NCBI RefSeq assembly: GCF_007004645.1 | Contig: NZ_ML660019.1 | Location: forward strand, 392,437-456,436 | Source: Aliiroseovarius halocynthiae | GTDB taxonomy: Bacteria; Pseudomonadota; Alphaproteobacteria; Rhodobacterales; Rhodobacteraceae | DNA: 64,000 bases | Direction of reading: 5' to 3' | In this document: positions 47,243-56,148 of the stretch, in pieces | Numbering within the stretch: position 1 is the stretch's first letter | Layout: every line of letters starts with the position of its first letter | Position numbers and translations under genes: made by a program | The notes under the pieces: model-generated | Seen by the model: the letters and a program-made list of their open reading frames with translations, nothing else | Database searches by the model: none | What the model was told of the DNA's origin: nothing

Positions 47243-48062
47243 CCAGCCCCATTTCTTGCAGCTCTGAATAGTCGTCCAGGCTGGCTTCCATCACTTCGCG
47301 GATGGGAACGCGCTCAAGCAACTCGCGGCCATAGCCGGTTTTCCACAGATCGAGAAAGGCCTGCGTCACCTTCTTCTGAACGTCTTCCGGCACACGAGGA
47401 TGCGCGGCAATGGGATGGGGCGGGACGCGAGTGGTTTTGTAAAGGACGCGGAGTTGTTCCGAAATTTCAATCGGCTGTGACCGAAAAGTTCCCATTACCC
47501 CGCCCGCTGCCGCGGCTTGGTTAAGAATGACGTTCAGGTATGCCGACCCATGCGTCGACACATACATAGGGGAAAAGTCGACGTTGCGCTGATTTGCTAG
47601 GTCAGAGCGGATCAGCAGCGAAGCACCAAGCGCATTTGGCGCAGGAAATGCAATAGTGTGACCTTCTAGGTCTTCGACCGATTGAAAGTCACTGTCGTCG
47701 CGAACAACCAGAATACCGAACAGTTCGCGGCCGCCATCCCGAAGAAGCGGTTGGTAGCCCTGTGTTTGTGCCGCGATGATCGAGTGGTACGGATTCATAT
47801 AGGCAAAATCAAATTCGCCATTCATGAAGCTCGTCTCAAACTCGGGAATTCGTGGCGACCCCACAATCTTAAAATCATAGCCAGTGCGTTTTTCAATTTC
47901 ATCGATGATGGGCTCCCAAATTCGCGCGAGCTTTCGCGCTTCGAACTGAGGAACGACGCCGAAAGTGTAGGTCTGCGCCAAAAGAGGTCCAGCAGTAATG
48001 CCCAGCGCGACAAGGATGCAAAAAATGCTGCTAAAGGTTGAGCGTAGTATGTTTCTGATCAT
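47223..48062 (-). CDS. PhnD-like periplasmic binding protein
   Basis: 279-aa secreted protein of the phosphate/phosphite/phosphonate-binding (PhnD) type. A signal peptide (about 1-31, ending GPLLAQ) precedes YTFGVVPQFEARKLARIW and EKRTGYDFKIVGSPRIPEFE, the family opening. No ABC permease or ATPase is present; instead the gene overlaps a hybrid histidine kinase, as in binding-protein-assisted sensor systems. The ATG at 48062 has AGGGA upstream; ATG 48083 is a possible earlier start. The ligand is not known and need not be a phosphonate. Confidence 0.85.
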   Translation of the reverse strand: MIRNILRSTFSSIFCILVALGITAGPLLAQTYTFGVVPQFEARKLARIWEPIIDEIEKRTGYDFKIVGSPRIPEFETSFMNGEFDFAYMNPYHSIIAAQTQGYQPLLRDGGRELFGILVVRDDSDFQSVEDLEGHTIAFPAPNALGASLLIRSDLANQRNVDFSPMYVSTHGSAYLNVILNQAAAAGGVMGTFRSQPIEISEQLRVLYKTTRVPPHPIAAHPRVPEDVQKKVTQAFLDLWKTGYGRELLERVPIREVMEASLDDYSELQEMGLDEFFVK

Positions 48063-48339
48063 GTGTTTCCCTATTGGCGCCATCGAATTTCATTCGGCAA
48101 CCTTGCCGACGTGTTTGTAGGTTTGCTCCTTGAGGTTGGGGCAGATTGGTTAATATTTTCACCATCGAGGAAGCTTTTTTGTGGAATTGCCTTCGCGCAG
48201 ACGTGGCAGCGGCCAGAGTTAACGCCCCCTTCATCTGCATTAACGAAACGTAAATATATTTCGCGTTTTAGTGGTGCATCGAAGTTGCCGCCCACCTCTG
48301 ACCTCAAGAGATGGCGGCCCAAAAAACGGAGCGCCATTA

Positions 48340-49326
48340 ATGCCATACTTTATGATTGGGACGCAGAGATCGGGGTCAAACCTACTGCGTATCATGCTGA
48401 ATCAATCACCCGAGATTGTCGCCCCACACCCCCCCCATATAATGGAACGTCTGTGGCCATTACTGGAAGAGTATGGCGACTTAGAGAACCCTCAGGCATT
48501 CTCGCGTTTGGTTGATGATGTTTGCCTTCTTGTCGAGACGAATCCGGTTAGTTGGAAGCTTGGCCAGATTGATCGGGCTGCTTTGGAAGAGGCCTGCCCT
48601 GAAAAGTCGCTCGTCGCGGTCTATTTCGAGATCCATAACCTGCTGGTGCGCCAAAACTTAGCACGTGACTGGGTGTGCAAATCCCTTGCGAATGTGCATT
48701 TCGCGGATGAGCTTGACCGCTTTGGCGGCGAGAACGCCAAGTTCATTCACTTGCATCGCGACGGCCGCGATGCTGCCCTGTCTTTCCGAAAAGCCATAGT
48801 GGGTGAGAAATCATTCTATCACATCGCGAAGCAATGGCGAGCAGAACAAGAAAAGGCATTGGAACTTGGCCAGAAACTACCGGCCGACCGTTTCATCTCG
48901 GTCGCCTATTCTGACCTCATCACGCACCCAGAAACCGAGCTTCGCCGCTTATGTGATTTTATGAGCGTCCAGTTCTATCCTGATATGTTAGAGTTCCATA
49001 AATCCCGCGAAGCCGCGAGCACGTCAGTGGCCGGGAAGATGTGGTCCAATGTGCAAAAACCCGTCATGTCGCAAAACACAAACAAATTCATGCGCGAAAT
49101 GAGCCCGCACGACATCGCCGTATTCGAAGCCGTTGCGGGGGACACGTTGAGCAAGATGGGATATCCGTTGATGTCCGATTTCGACGAAGAAAACCAACGC
49201 CTTAAGGCGCAAGCTCTTGAAACCGCAAATCCGGATGATCTGCAAAAACGAAAGGCTCAGGCGTCAGTGATGCAAGAGATCAAGGAACGTCTCGCCAACA
49301 GCGAAAACAAGCGCCATGTCGCATAA
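48340..49326 (+). CDS. Sulfotransferase
   Basis: 328-aa PAPS-dependent sulfotransferase-like protein. The 5'-phosphosulfate loop is IGTQRSGSNLLRIMLNQSP near the N terminus, and the 3'-phosphate region is LHRDGRDAALSFRKA. The rest is typical of bacterial proteins that sulfate carbohydrates or small molecules; the acceptor is unknown. The ATG at 48340 puts the PAPS loop at the start as in homologues. Its last 11 bases overlap the start of the chrA gene, so the two are coupled. Confidence 0.88.
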   Translation: MPYFMIGTQRSGSNLLRIMLNQSPEIVAPHPPHIMERLWPLLEEYGDLENPQAFSRLVDDVCLLVETNPVSWKLGQIDRAALEEACPEKSLVAVYFEIHNLLVRQNLARDWVCKSLANVHFADELDRFGGENAKFIHLHRDGRDAALSFRKAIVGEKSFYHIAKQWRAEQEKALELGQKLPADRFISVAYSDLITHPETELRRLCDFMSVQFYPDMLEFHKSREAASTSVAGKMWSNVQKPVMSQNTNKFMREMSPHDIAVFEAVAGDTLSKMGYPLMSDFDEENQRLKAQALETANPDDLQKRKAQASVMQEIKERLANSENKRHVA

Positions 49327-50536
49327 ATCTGCCAGCACGTATGCCGAGGGGACATCGCTCGCCCAATTGTTTCTAATTTTCTTCAAAATTGGGTGCATTT
49401 CATGGGGCGGATATATGGCGCTGATCTCGGTCGTTCGCTCCGAGATCGTAGAAAAGCACCGTCTGATTGATGATGATGACATCATGGACGGTGTTGCTCT
49501 GGCGATGCTGCTTCCCGGGCCGGTTGCGGTGAACGTCGTCGCATATGTCGGCGACAAGATCCGAGGCCCGCTTGGCGGTGCGGTGTGCGCTGCGGCGGTG
49601 ATCTTGCCATCGTTCTTTTTGATGGTAGGATTCGCGGCTCTATACCTATCTTGGGGAGCGATGGTCGTCGCTGACAAGGCGCTTGCAGGTGTTCTGCCTG
49701 CGATTGCCGCCATAATCCTGAATGCTGGTCTGAAAATGCGGGAAAAGGCGCTTCGGGGGCCAATCGACATCGCCATTGCACTGATCGCCGCGACCTTGCT
49801 TTTGACAGTTGGGGGCATTTGGACCGTCATTTGTATTTTCGCAACCGCGGCCGTGGTGGGGATCTTGCGGCATCAGTCGGATGATGCAGGTGTGCCCGTC
49901 GAAGCAATTGGGCAGCACCCGACATTTGGGATCGGATCATGTGTTGTCACTGTATTCCTGGCGACCTGTATCGGGCTGTTCCTGTTCCTGCCTCAGCTGA
50001 CTGTCACCTCAATCCTCGTGCAGCTATTCTCGGTTTTCTCGGGCATGAGCTTACTGCTTTTTGGTGGCGGATATATCTTCATTCCCATGATCCAAGAGGC
50101 GGTCGTGAATGCCCATGGATGGCTGTCACTCGAGGATTTTGCAGCAAGCATTGCGCTTGGGCAGGTCACCCCTGGACCTATTCTGATCAGCGCTACATTC
50201 ATCGGGTATAAGGTAGCGGGCTTGGCTGGTGCGGTGATTGCAACGATTGCGATCTTCATGCCGCCAGCAGCCTTGATCATTCTGGCCTCTCGTCAGCTAG
50301 AGCGCTTCAGTCACATGGCACGTTTCAAAGCTGCACAGGCGGGCATTCGATCTGCAGTTTTCGGAATGATCATCGCGGCCGCACTGTCATTACTCATAGG
50401 CATCGCCGGTGAGGCAACAAACCTTCTGGCGCCAACCGTGATCTTCGCCCTGTCATGTTTCGTGTTGATGTATCTGAAGAAGGGAGAGATCTGGACCGTG
50501 CTGATCGCGGCGGTATTGGGGCTGCTCGTGTTCTAG
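49316..50536 (+). CDS. chrA: Chromate transporter family protein (two-domain ChrA)
   Basis: 406-aa inner-membrane protein with two CHR domains. The first has FLIFFKIGCISWGGYMALIS and LLPGPVAVNV; the second has LLLFGGGYIFIPMIQEAVV and LGQVTPGPILISATFIGY, both matching the family's FxxFGG and GQxxPGP motifs. Family members efflux chromate and possibly sulfate or other oxyanions. It overlaps the upstream sulfotransferase by 11 bp, suggesting a role linked to sulfate or sulfonated products rather than chromate alone (inference). Confidence 0.9.
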   Translation: MSHKSASTYAEGTSLAQLFLIFFKIGCISWGGYMALISVVRSEIVEKHRLIDDDDIMDGVALAMLLPGPVAVNVVAYVGDKIRGPLGGAVCAAAVILPSFFLMVGFAALYLSWGAMVVADKALAGVLPAIAAIILNAGLKMREKALRGPIDIAIALIAATLLLTVGGIWTVICIFATAAVVGILRHQSDDAGVPVEAIGQHPTFGIGSCVVTVFLATCIGLFLFLPQLTVTSILVQLFSVFSGMSLLLFGGGYIFIPMIQEAVVNAHGWLSLEDFAASIALGQVTPGPILISATFIGYKVAGLAGAVIATIAIFMPPAALIILASRQLERFSHMARFKAAQAGIRSAVFGMIIAAALSLLIGIAGEATNLLAPTVIFALSCFVLMYLKKGEIWTVLIAAVLGLLVF

Positions 50537-50717
50537 TGGGAGTCAAACATTGGTGGTCGGGAGAAAATTCTAGAACTGTACAAGAAACATCATTGGGCCT
50601 GTCTATATGGGCCCGGTGATTGTATCGGCGGTTATGGCAGAGATGGGCAAGGGCTGCGGCCCAAATCCAAGCCAGTACGCCTCGTAAGGCTGTGCGATGT
50701 TGCCTGTTGGAGTGCCG

Positions 50718-51542
50718 TCAACTCGAAAGGCAGTTGAATAGTGCCCGAACACGTGCGGTATGGCGCAGCTCTTTAGGCGCAAGCAACCAGATATCAAGAG
50801 AGAATGCAGTGCTTTCACTCACCCGTCTGAGGCCTTTTTGTATTTCGACGATTTGCGTGGGCAGCAGACCTTCACCCAGTCCAGCCTGAATGGCCTGCAT
50901 CATGATTAATGGGCTGCTGACATAGGAATGTGGCTCGACACCGGGCAAATAGGTCTTTAGCCACTCAGTCGAGCGATTGGCACACGCCTGACCTGAGTAT
51001 TCAAGCCAAACCATACGGCTGCTCTGTGGCGGGGTATCAAAGGCAGGCGCATAGTGTGCAAAATCGCAACGTCCGATTTTTTTACCGTACAAATATGGTT
51101 CTGGCTCGTTCGTGAACCTAAGCGCGACCTCGGCATCGCGGCGTGATAAACTACGCACCGTTGTTTCAGCGTCGATGTCCAAAGTGATGTCCGGATGGTG
51201 AGATATGAATTGCTTTAACTTCGGCATGTAGTGCCAAGCAAGAATGTCAACTGTGGTGAGGATGATATGACCGAACAAACCCGCGTCTCTTCCCTCGATA
51301 CGTCTTTCCAATCTGTCCATTTCGTCACGGATTTGGCGGGCGGCGTCCACTGCAGCTTCACCTTCGCGGGTCATGGTGATCCGGTCGCCGACACGTTCAA
51401 TAAGCCGGGCACCGAAATGGGTTTCCAAATCGCGGATTTTTCGCGCCACCGTGGTGTGTGACACGTCCAACTCAATCGCCGCCGCCGAATAGGTCTCGGC
51501 GCGACTTAGAGCCTCGAGGACTAAAAGATCACCTGGCTTCAT
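50718..51542 (-). CDS. LysR-family transcriptional regulator
   Basis: 274-aa regulator with an N-terminal helix-turn-helix (LLVLEALSRAETYSAAAIEL, TTVARKIRDLETHFGARLIERV) and a type-2 periplasmic-binding-like effector domain (about 90-270). The ATG at 51542 is used; an in-frame TTG lies five codons upstream. It is divergent from the deiodinase-like gene across about 220 bp, so it probably regulates that gene. The effector is unknown. Confidence 0.9.
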   Translation of the reverse strand: MKPGDLLVLEALSRAETYSAAAIELDVSHTTVARKIRDLETHFGARLIERVGDRITMTREGEAAVDAARQIRDEMDRLERRIEGRDAGLFGHIILTTVDILAWHYMPKLKQFISHHPDITLDIDAETTVRSLSRRDAEVALRFTNEPEPYLYGKKIGRCDFAHYAPAFDTPPQSSRMVWLEYSGQACANRSTEWLKTYLPGVEPHSYVSSPLIMMQAIQAGLGEGLLPTQIVEIQKGLRRVSESTAFSLDIWLLAPKELRHTARVRALFNCLSS

Positions 51543-51763
51543 CGGGAGGCGCGCCAACGGCTAAATTAATTCTGAACATTTTTGCACATAAGACTCCAGT
51601 TATTGCGAGTTGATTGTCCAGCTATGCACTTCCATTTGTCAACTACTCAGCATGGCGCGGCAAAGGAAGATTTGTGAGTCTGAACATTGAGCGGCTCTTT
51701 CACAATAGTAGCGCGCGCGTTTGACCCACCCACGCCTTGCTACCAAACACTAAGGAGCCTTCT

Positions 51764-52582
51764 ATGACAAACATTACCGATGTCTCGCGCATGTCCGGAA
51801 CCTCTCGCGATACCTATACCTATGATACGTTCACCACGGGTCTTATTCTTGAGGATCTGCGCTTCAAGTCTACGGACCCAGCGCCTGGCGATCGTGTGCC
51901 AGATTTTGACCTTGAGTTTATCAATGGTGCGCGACTTCGAAGTGATAACTTAGGGGGCAAGCCCCTGCTGCTCGTTTTTGGGTCACGAACCTGCCCTGTT
52001 ACGGTCAGCGCGCGCCAGCCATTAGCGGACTTGCATCACAAATTTGGCGATAGGGTTCGTTTTGTGTTGGTCAATACCCGCGAGGCGCATCCAGGCGAGC
52101 ACATTCCACAGCCAAAGACCTCGAGCCAGAAACGCGAGCATGCAACAAAACTGGCAGCGTTCATGGGTGCGCATTTCGAGGTTGCGCTGGATGACATCAA
52201 TGGGACATTTCATCAGGCAATGGGACCAAAGCCAAATTCCGCCTACATCCTTTCGCCAGATGGTGTGATCCTGTTTCGCGCACATTGGGCCAATGATACG
52301 GCAAGCTTGGCCCCTGCGCTGCAAGCGGCTGTCGATGGTACGCAGCTGAGAAGTGGAAAAAGCCGAAGGCTTGTTCGTCCCTTGCTAAATGCAATCGGGT
52401 TTCTGCCCGGCGTGGTACGTGACGGCGGAGGTAAGGTTGAACGCGACGTCTGGCGGGCGGTGCCCCCATTTGCGGTCCTTGGTCACTTGTCACGCCTGTT
52501 CTTTTTTCTACCGACACGAAGCCGGGGCCCTGCGGTAGCAATTACGCTCGCCATCGCAATTATAGCTGCGATTTGGGCATGA
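51764..52582 (+). CDS. Deiodinase-like / thioredoxin-fold membrane-anchored protein
   Basis: 272 aa. The core (about 40-200) resembles iodothyronine-deiodinase-like redoxins: PDFDLEFINGARLRSDNLGG, then LLLVFGSRTCPVTVSARQPL with Cys77 at the position of the deiodinase selenocysteine, and NTREAHPGEHIPQP. The codon at the active site is TGC, so this is a cysteine form. A single C-terminal helix (about 250-270) probably anchors it. Bacterial members' substrate is unknown; peroxide or organohalogen reduction is possible. SD AAGGAG precedes the ATG at 51764. Confidence 0.75.
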   Translation: MTNITDVSRMSGTSRDTYTYDTFTTGLILEDLRFKSTDPAPGDRVPDFDLEFINGARLRSDNLGGKPLLLVFGSRTCPVTVSARQPLADLHHKFGDRVRFVLVNTREAHPGEHIPQPKTSSQKREHATKLAAFMGAHFEVALDDINGTFHQAMGPKPNSAYILSPDGVILFRAHWANDTASLAPALQAAVDGTQLRSGKSRRLVRPLLNAIGFLPGVVRDGGGKVERDVWRAVPPFAVLGHLSRLFFFLPTRSRGPAVAITLAIAIIAAIWA

Positions 52583-53063
52583 ACTGTGGCTGACACTGTT
52601 TTTCGAGTTACATAAGGGCAGATGCGGATCTAGGTGTGACTATCTGAGGATCCGCATCATTGAGCGACGCCCAATCGACGTTTGAACTTGGGCATCGGAT
52701 GCAGGTATCCGTGGACTGGCGGCAAGAGGGTCACGACCAGTGGCACAGGCCTAACGAGCGGTCCCGAAGATTTGGCTGGATTACGGAAATAGGTGGGGCG
52801 GTGACCGTTTCATCGTCGCTATGCTGTTGAGGATTAAGGCAAGTGCCTATTGCCACCTGTACTGCGTCAACGCAGTGCCCTCAGGTTTAAGCGTTGCCCG
52901 ATTCACTAAGGACAAACACTCTGTCATGCATGCGCCGTGGAGTGGAAAGAATATCATCACATTTCTGTCTGTGATGGTCTAGGAATTCGTATCACGAAAG
53001 CGGTAACTATGATGTTAGAAAAAGTGTGGGCACGATTGGGCTGTGTCTGTGCATATTCCGGCC
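52583..53063. other. Intergenic region without a recognisable gene
   Basis: 481 bp between the deiodinase-like gene and the end of the thiamine operon. An 84-codon frame at 52937-53191 overlaps the end of the thiX-like gene and has no coding character. GATCCGCATCATTGAGCGAC-like sequence near 52650 repeats GATGCGGATC from 52620 as a short inverted repeat (possible hairpin). Nothing else is seen. Confidence 0.4.
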
Positions 53064-53798
53064 TTAACAGCTGTCCTTGTCCAGATTGCGGGTTAGGTAC
53101 GCGACCACAAGGTGAAGCAGGATCGAGAACACGCCCAGGGTCAGCATCGCGGCAAACATTAGGTCGGTTTTCGCGCGCCCGTTTGCCATAAGCATCAGGT
53201 ATCCCAACCCACGCGACGCGCCGACCCATTCTCCGATCACCGCGCCAATAGGGGCGTAGACCGCCGCAAGCCGCAGTCCCGACGCGAGCGCGGGAAGGGC
53301 CGCGGGCACCCGGATATGCCACAGGATACGGGCAGGGCTAGCCTGCATGGTTCGCGCCAAATCAAGATAGCCCTGAGGCGTTCGCATCAACCCGTCAAAA
53401 AAGGCTGATGTGACCGGAAAATAGATGATCAGCACGGCCATCGCGACCTTGGACCACAGCCCGTATCCCAGCCACAGCGTCAGAATCGGGGCCAGCGCGA
53501 AGACCGGCAAGGCCTGAGTGAACACCAGCAAGGGTTGGACCAAAAGGCGCGTAGTGCGGGACGCTGCAAGTTGGATGGCCGTCACCACCCCAAGGCCTGC
53601 ACCGATGATCAGCCCGATCAGCACTTCCAGCGCCGTGGCCCATGTGTGCTCGGCAATCAGCGCGCGGTTCTGCCACCATGTTTCGGCCACCAGTGCCGGA
53701 CTGGGCAGGATGAATTTCGGCAATCCTGTTAGCGTGACAATCGCCTGCCACAACAGCAGTGCAAACGCCGCCGCGGCGAGGGCAGACAGATACTTCAT
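53064..53798 (-). CDS. thiX: ABC transporter permease, thiamine-precursor type (ThiX-like)
   Basis: 244-aa inner-membrane permease with about six helices and the EAA-type loop ARTMQASPARILWHIRVPAAL. It belongs to the nitrate/taurine/HMP-type permease family; its place in a thi operon with tenA supports uptake of a pyrimidine precursor of thiamine. The start at 53798 overlaps the ATPase stop by 4 bp. Last gene of the operon. Confidence 0.85.
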   Translation of the reverse strand: MKYLSALAAAAFALLLWQAIVTLTGLPKFILPSPALVAETWWQNRALIAEHTWATALEVLIGLIIGAGLGVVTAIQLAASRTTRLLVQPLLVFTQALPVFALAPILTLWLGYGLWSKVAMAVLIIYFPVTSAFFDGLMRTPQGYLDLARTMQASPARILWHIRVPAALPALASGLRLAAVYAPIGAVIGEWVGASRGLGYLMLMANGRAKTDLMFAAMLTLGVFSILLHLVVAYLTRNLDKDSC

Positions 53799-54523
53799 GC
53801 CGCACCTGTCTGTAGCTGCCGTAGTAGTGAAGCCTGACACTCCAGTGTCTCCAGATCATCAATTGGGCGCGGTATGGGGGTGGAGGGGTGCGGGCAGTGG
53901 GTCAGTCCCTCAGCGGTCATCACGATGATGGCGTGCCCCAGACGGGCGGCCTCGGCCGGGTCATGGGTGACGATCAGCACTGTTTTGCCTTGTAACAACT
54001 CGACAGCAAGGTCCTGCATCGCGGCGCGAGTCTGTGCGTCGAGTGCGGAAAATGGCTCGTCTAACAGGATGATGGGTTTGTCTTCCATCAGCGTGCGGGC
54101 CAAGGCCACCCGCTGACGCTGTCCACCCGACAATTCGATGGGCTTCTTGCTGGCATGTTCCGTCAGGCCAACGCGGTCAAGGATGCGAAGCATGTGATCT
54201 GCATCAAGGGTTTCACCGCGCAGTCGGGCGCCGAGCAACACGTTCTGCGAGATACTCGCCCAAGGCAGGAGAAGATCGTCTTGCGCCATATAGGCAACCC
54301 GAGAAGCGAGTTCGGCGCCGTCTGTCGCGGCGATCGTACCGTTGAACTCAGCTCCGGTGGCAAGGCCCGAAATCAGGCGCAGCACCGTGGATTTTCCGAC
54401 GCCGGACCCGCCCAGAAGGCAGGTCCATTGCCCGGCGCCCAGCTTAAGGGTCAGTGGGGTAAAAAGCGGCGCACCGTTGATCGACGCACTGCCTTCGACC
54501 CGGATGCCGGGCGCGTTGCTCAT
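53795..54523 (-). CDS. thiZ: ABC transporter ATP-binding protein (ThiZ-like)
   Basis: 242-aa ATPase. Walker A is LGGSGVGKST, the signature is LSGGQRQRVALARTL, and Walker B is PIILLDEPFSALD, followed by the switch His in VTHDPAEAARL. It powers the ThiX permease. The start at 54523 overlaps tenA by 4 bp; the longer open frame upstream lies over tenA. Confidence 0.88.
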   Translation of the reverse strand: MSNAPGIRVEGSASINGAPLFTPLTLKLGAGQWTCLLGGSGVGKSTVLRLISGLATGAEFNGTIAATDGAELASRVAYMAQDDLLLPWASISQNVLLGARLRGETLDADHMLRILDRVGLTEHASKKPIELSGGQRQRVALARTLMEDKPIILLDEPFSALDAQTRAAMQDLAVELLQGKTVLIVTHDPAEAARLGHAIIVMTAEGLTHCPHPSTPIPRPIDDLETLECQASLLRQLQTGAA

Positions 54524-55197
54524 GGGGTCAGGCCCATCTGCCAGAACCCGACTTCCAGTTCGGTTGCAGTGCGGAAGGTGTTGCAAAGGCGGTCCCATCG
54601 GGGCGATGCAGCGAAATCCTGACCCAGACGACGCGTGAGTGCTGCGTCCAGCAGATCGCCCACGGCTTTGCAGGCACCTTGGTACTCATCGCTCGCATAT
54701 GTCGCGATCCAGTCGGCATAGGCATCGGAAGTCTTCTCGCCCGCTAGGCGCTTGCCGATTTCACCATAGCCCATCACGCAGGGTGCGAGGGCTGCCAGCA
54801 AATCCAGCAGATCGCCGCTATAGCCAGCCTCGAGCACAAAGCGGGTATAGGCAAGGTTCTCGGGCCGTTCTGTCGTCGCTAAGAGATCCTCCTGCGAAAT
54901 CCCAGCTGCCTCGCAGATGCCGATATGCAGCTGCATCTCTTCGGCGACCAGTGCGTTGACGGTGCCCACGGCTGTCAGCATTTCCGCATGCGTTTCCGAT
55001 TTGACCACTGCCAAGGCCCAAGCCCGGGCAAAATGTATCAGGAACACATAATCCTGCCGCAGATAGTGCAGGAATGCGTCGCGCGGAAGCGTGCCATCTT
55101 TCATGCCCTCGACGAATGCATGGCGGGTGTAGTCCCGCCATGCGTCGGGTGCCTGATCGTGCATCAACGCGAAGGCACGGCCATAGTCCCCACTCAT
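54520..55197 (-). CDS. tenA: Aminopyrimidine aminohydrolase / thiaminase II
   Basis: 225-aa helical enzyme that releases HMP from thiamine-breakdown pyrimidines for reuse. The opening FALMHDQAPDAWRDYTRHAF, the segment HYLRQDYVFLIHFARAWALA and ALAPCVMGYGEIGKRL (active-site Cys and Tyr) are conserved. Full length. It overlaps thiY and thiZ by 4 bp on each side, so salvage and uptake are translated together. Confidence 0.95.
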   Translation of the reverse strand: MSGDYGRAFALMHDQAPDAWRDYTRHAFVEGMKDGTLPRDAFLHYLRQDYVFLIHFARAWALAVVKSETHAEMLTAVGTVNALVAEEMQLHIGICEAAGISQEDLLATTERPENLAYTRFVLEAGYSGDLLDLLAALAPCVMGYGEIGKRLAGEKTSDAYADWIATYASDEYQGACKAVGDLLDAALTRRLGQDFAASPRWDRLCNTFRTATELEVGFWQMGLTP

Positions 55198-56129
55198 TGT
55201 GCGGTCACGTCGATTGCGATTGCGGCGACCGGGTTCAGCGACGGGATCATGCCACTGTCCAGCAGGAACTGTTCGAACCGCGCATAGCGACCTGCGTCAA
55301 ACCCGGCAGGGCGAAGGGCGAAACGTGGCAGGGTGTCGACCCATGCTTTGGCGTTCAAGTCATCCTGCAATTCGGTCGAGGTTGCCGCGAAGATTTCCCA
55401 GCTTTTTTCTGGGTTGTTGACGATGAATTGCGTGGCTTTTTCGGTCGCGGTCAAGAAACGTGCGATCATATCTGCGTCCATCAGTTCTGGATTGGCCACA
55501 TAGATCAGTTCGTCATAGGACGGCACGCCTTCCTCTTCGATATAGAAACAGCGACCCTCAACGCCTTCTATTTCCATCTGGTTCAGTTCGAAATTGCGGA
55601 ATGCGCCGATGACGGCATCTACTTGTCCCGACATCAGCGACGGCGACAGCGAGAAATTGACATTGATCATCTCGATATCATCTGTGGTCACGCCGTGTTG
55701 GCCCAGCATGGCCTGCAACACAGCCTCTTCGACACCGGCGACCGAGAAGCCAATCTTCTTGCCCTTCAGATCGGACAGTTGTTTGATCGGGCCATCTTTC
55801 AGGACCAGCAGGCAGTTCAGAGGCGTCGCGACCAAGGTGCCAACGCGCTTTAGCGGCAGGCCTTCGTGGATCTGCAGGTGCAGCTGCGGTTGATAGGACA
55901 CGGCCAAATCGGCCTGTCCGGCGGCCACAAGACGGGGCGGGGCGGACGGATCGGCGGGGGCCACGACCTCGACCTCCAAGCCTTCATCCGCGAAATAACC
56001 GTTTTCCTGCGCGATGATGATCGGGCCATGGTCAGGGTTGATGAACCAGTCTAGCAACAAGGTCATTTTGTCTGCGGCCATGGCGGGCGTGGCCATCATC
56101 AGCGCAAGCGCGGTGATCAGGTGTTTCAT
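55194..56129 (-). CDS. thiY: ABC substrate-binding protein for thiamine precursor (ThiY-like)
   Basis: 311-aa periplasmic NMT1/THI5-type binding protein. Signal peptide MKHLITALALMMATPAMAA, then MTLLLDWFINPDHGPIIIAQ and EVVAPADPSAPPRLVAAGQA, the family opening. It should bind an HMP-like pyrimidine such as formylaminopyrimidine (family knowledge). The deformylating amidohydrolase needed for that route is not in this window. It overlaps tenA by 4 bp. Confidence 0.88.
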   Translation of the reverse strand: MKHLITALALMMATPAMAADKMTLLLDWFINPDHGPIIIAQENGYFADEGLEVEVVAPADPSAPPRLVAAGQADLAVSYQPQLHLQIHEGLPLKRVGTLVATPLNCLLVLKDGPIKQLSDLKGKKIGFSVAGVEEAVLQAMLGQHGVTTDDIEMINVNFSLSPSLMSGQVDAVIGAFRNFELNQMEIEGVEGRCFYIEEEGVPSYDELIYVANPELMDADMIARFLTATEKATQFIVNNPEKSWEIFAATSTELQDDLNAKAWVDTLPRFALRPAGFDAGRYARFEQFLLDSGMIPSLNPVAAIAIDVTAQ

Positions 56130-56148
56130 GAGATTTCCTTCCAGTTCG

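Noticed and set aside
52937-53191. 84-codon frame downstream of the deiodinase-like gene
   Set aside because: Its second half overlaps the thiX-like gene on the other strand and it has no ribosome site or domain; treated as non-coding.
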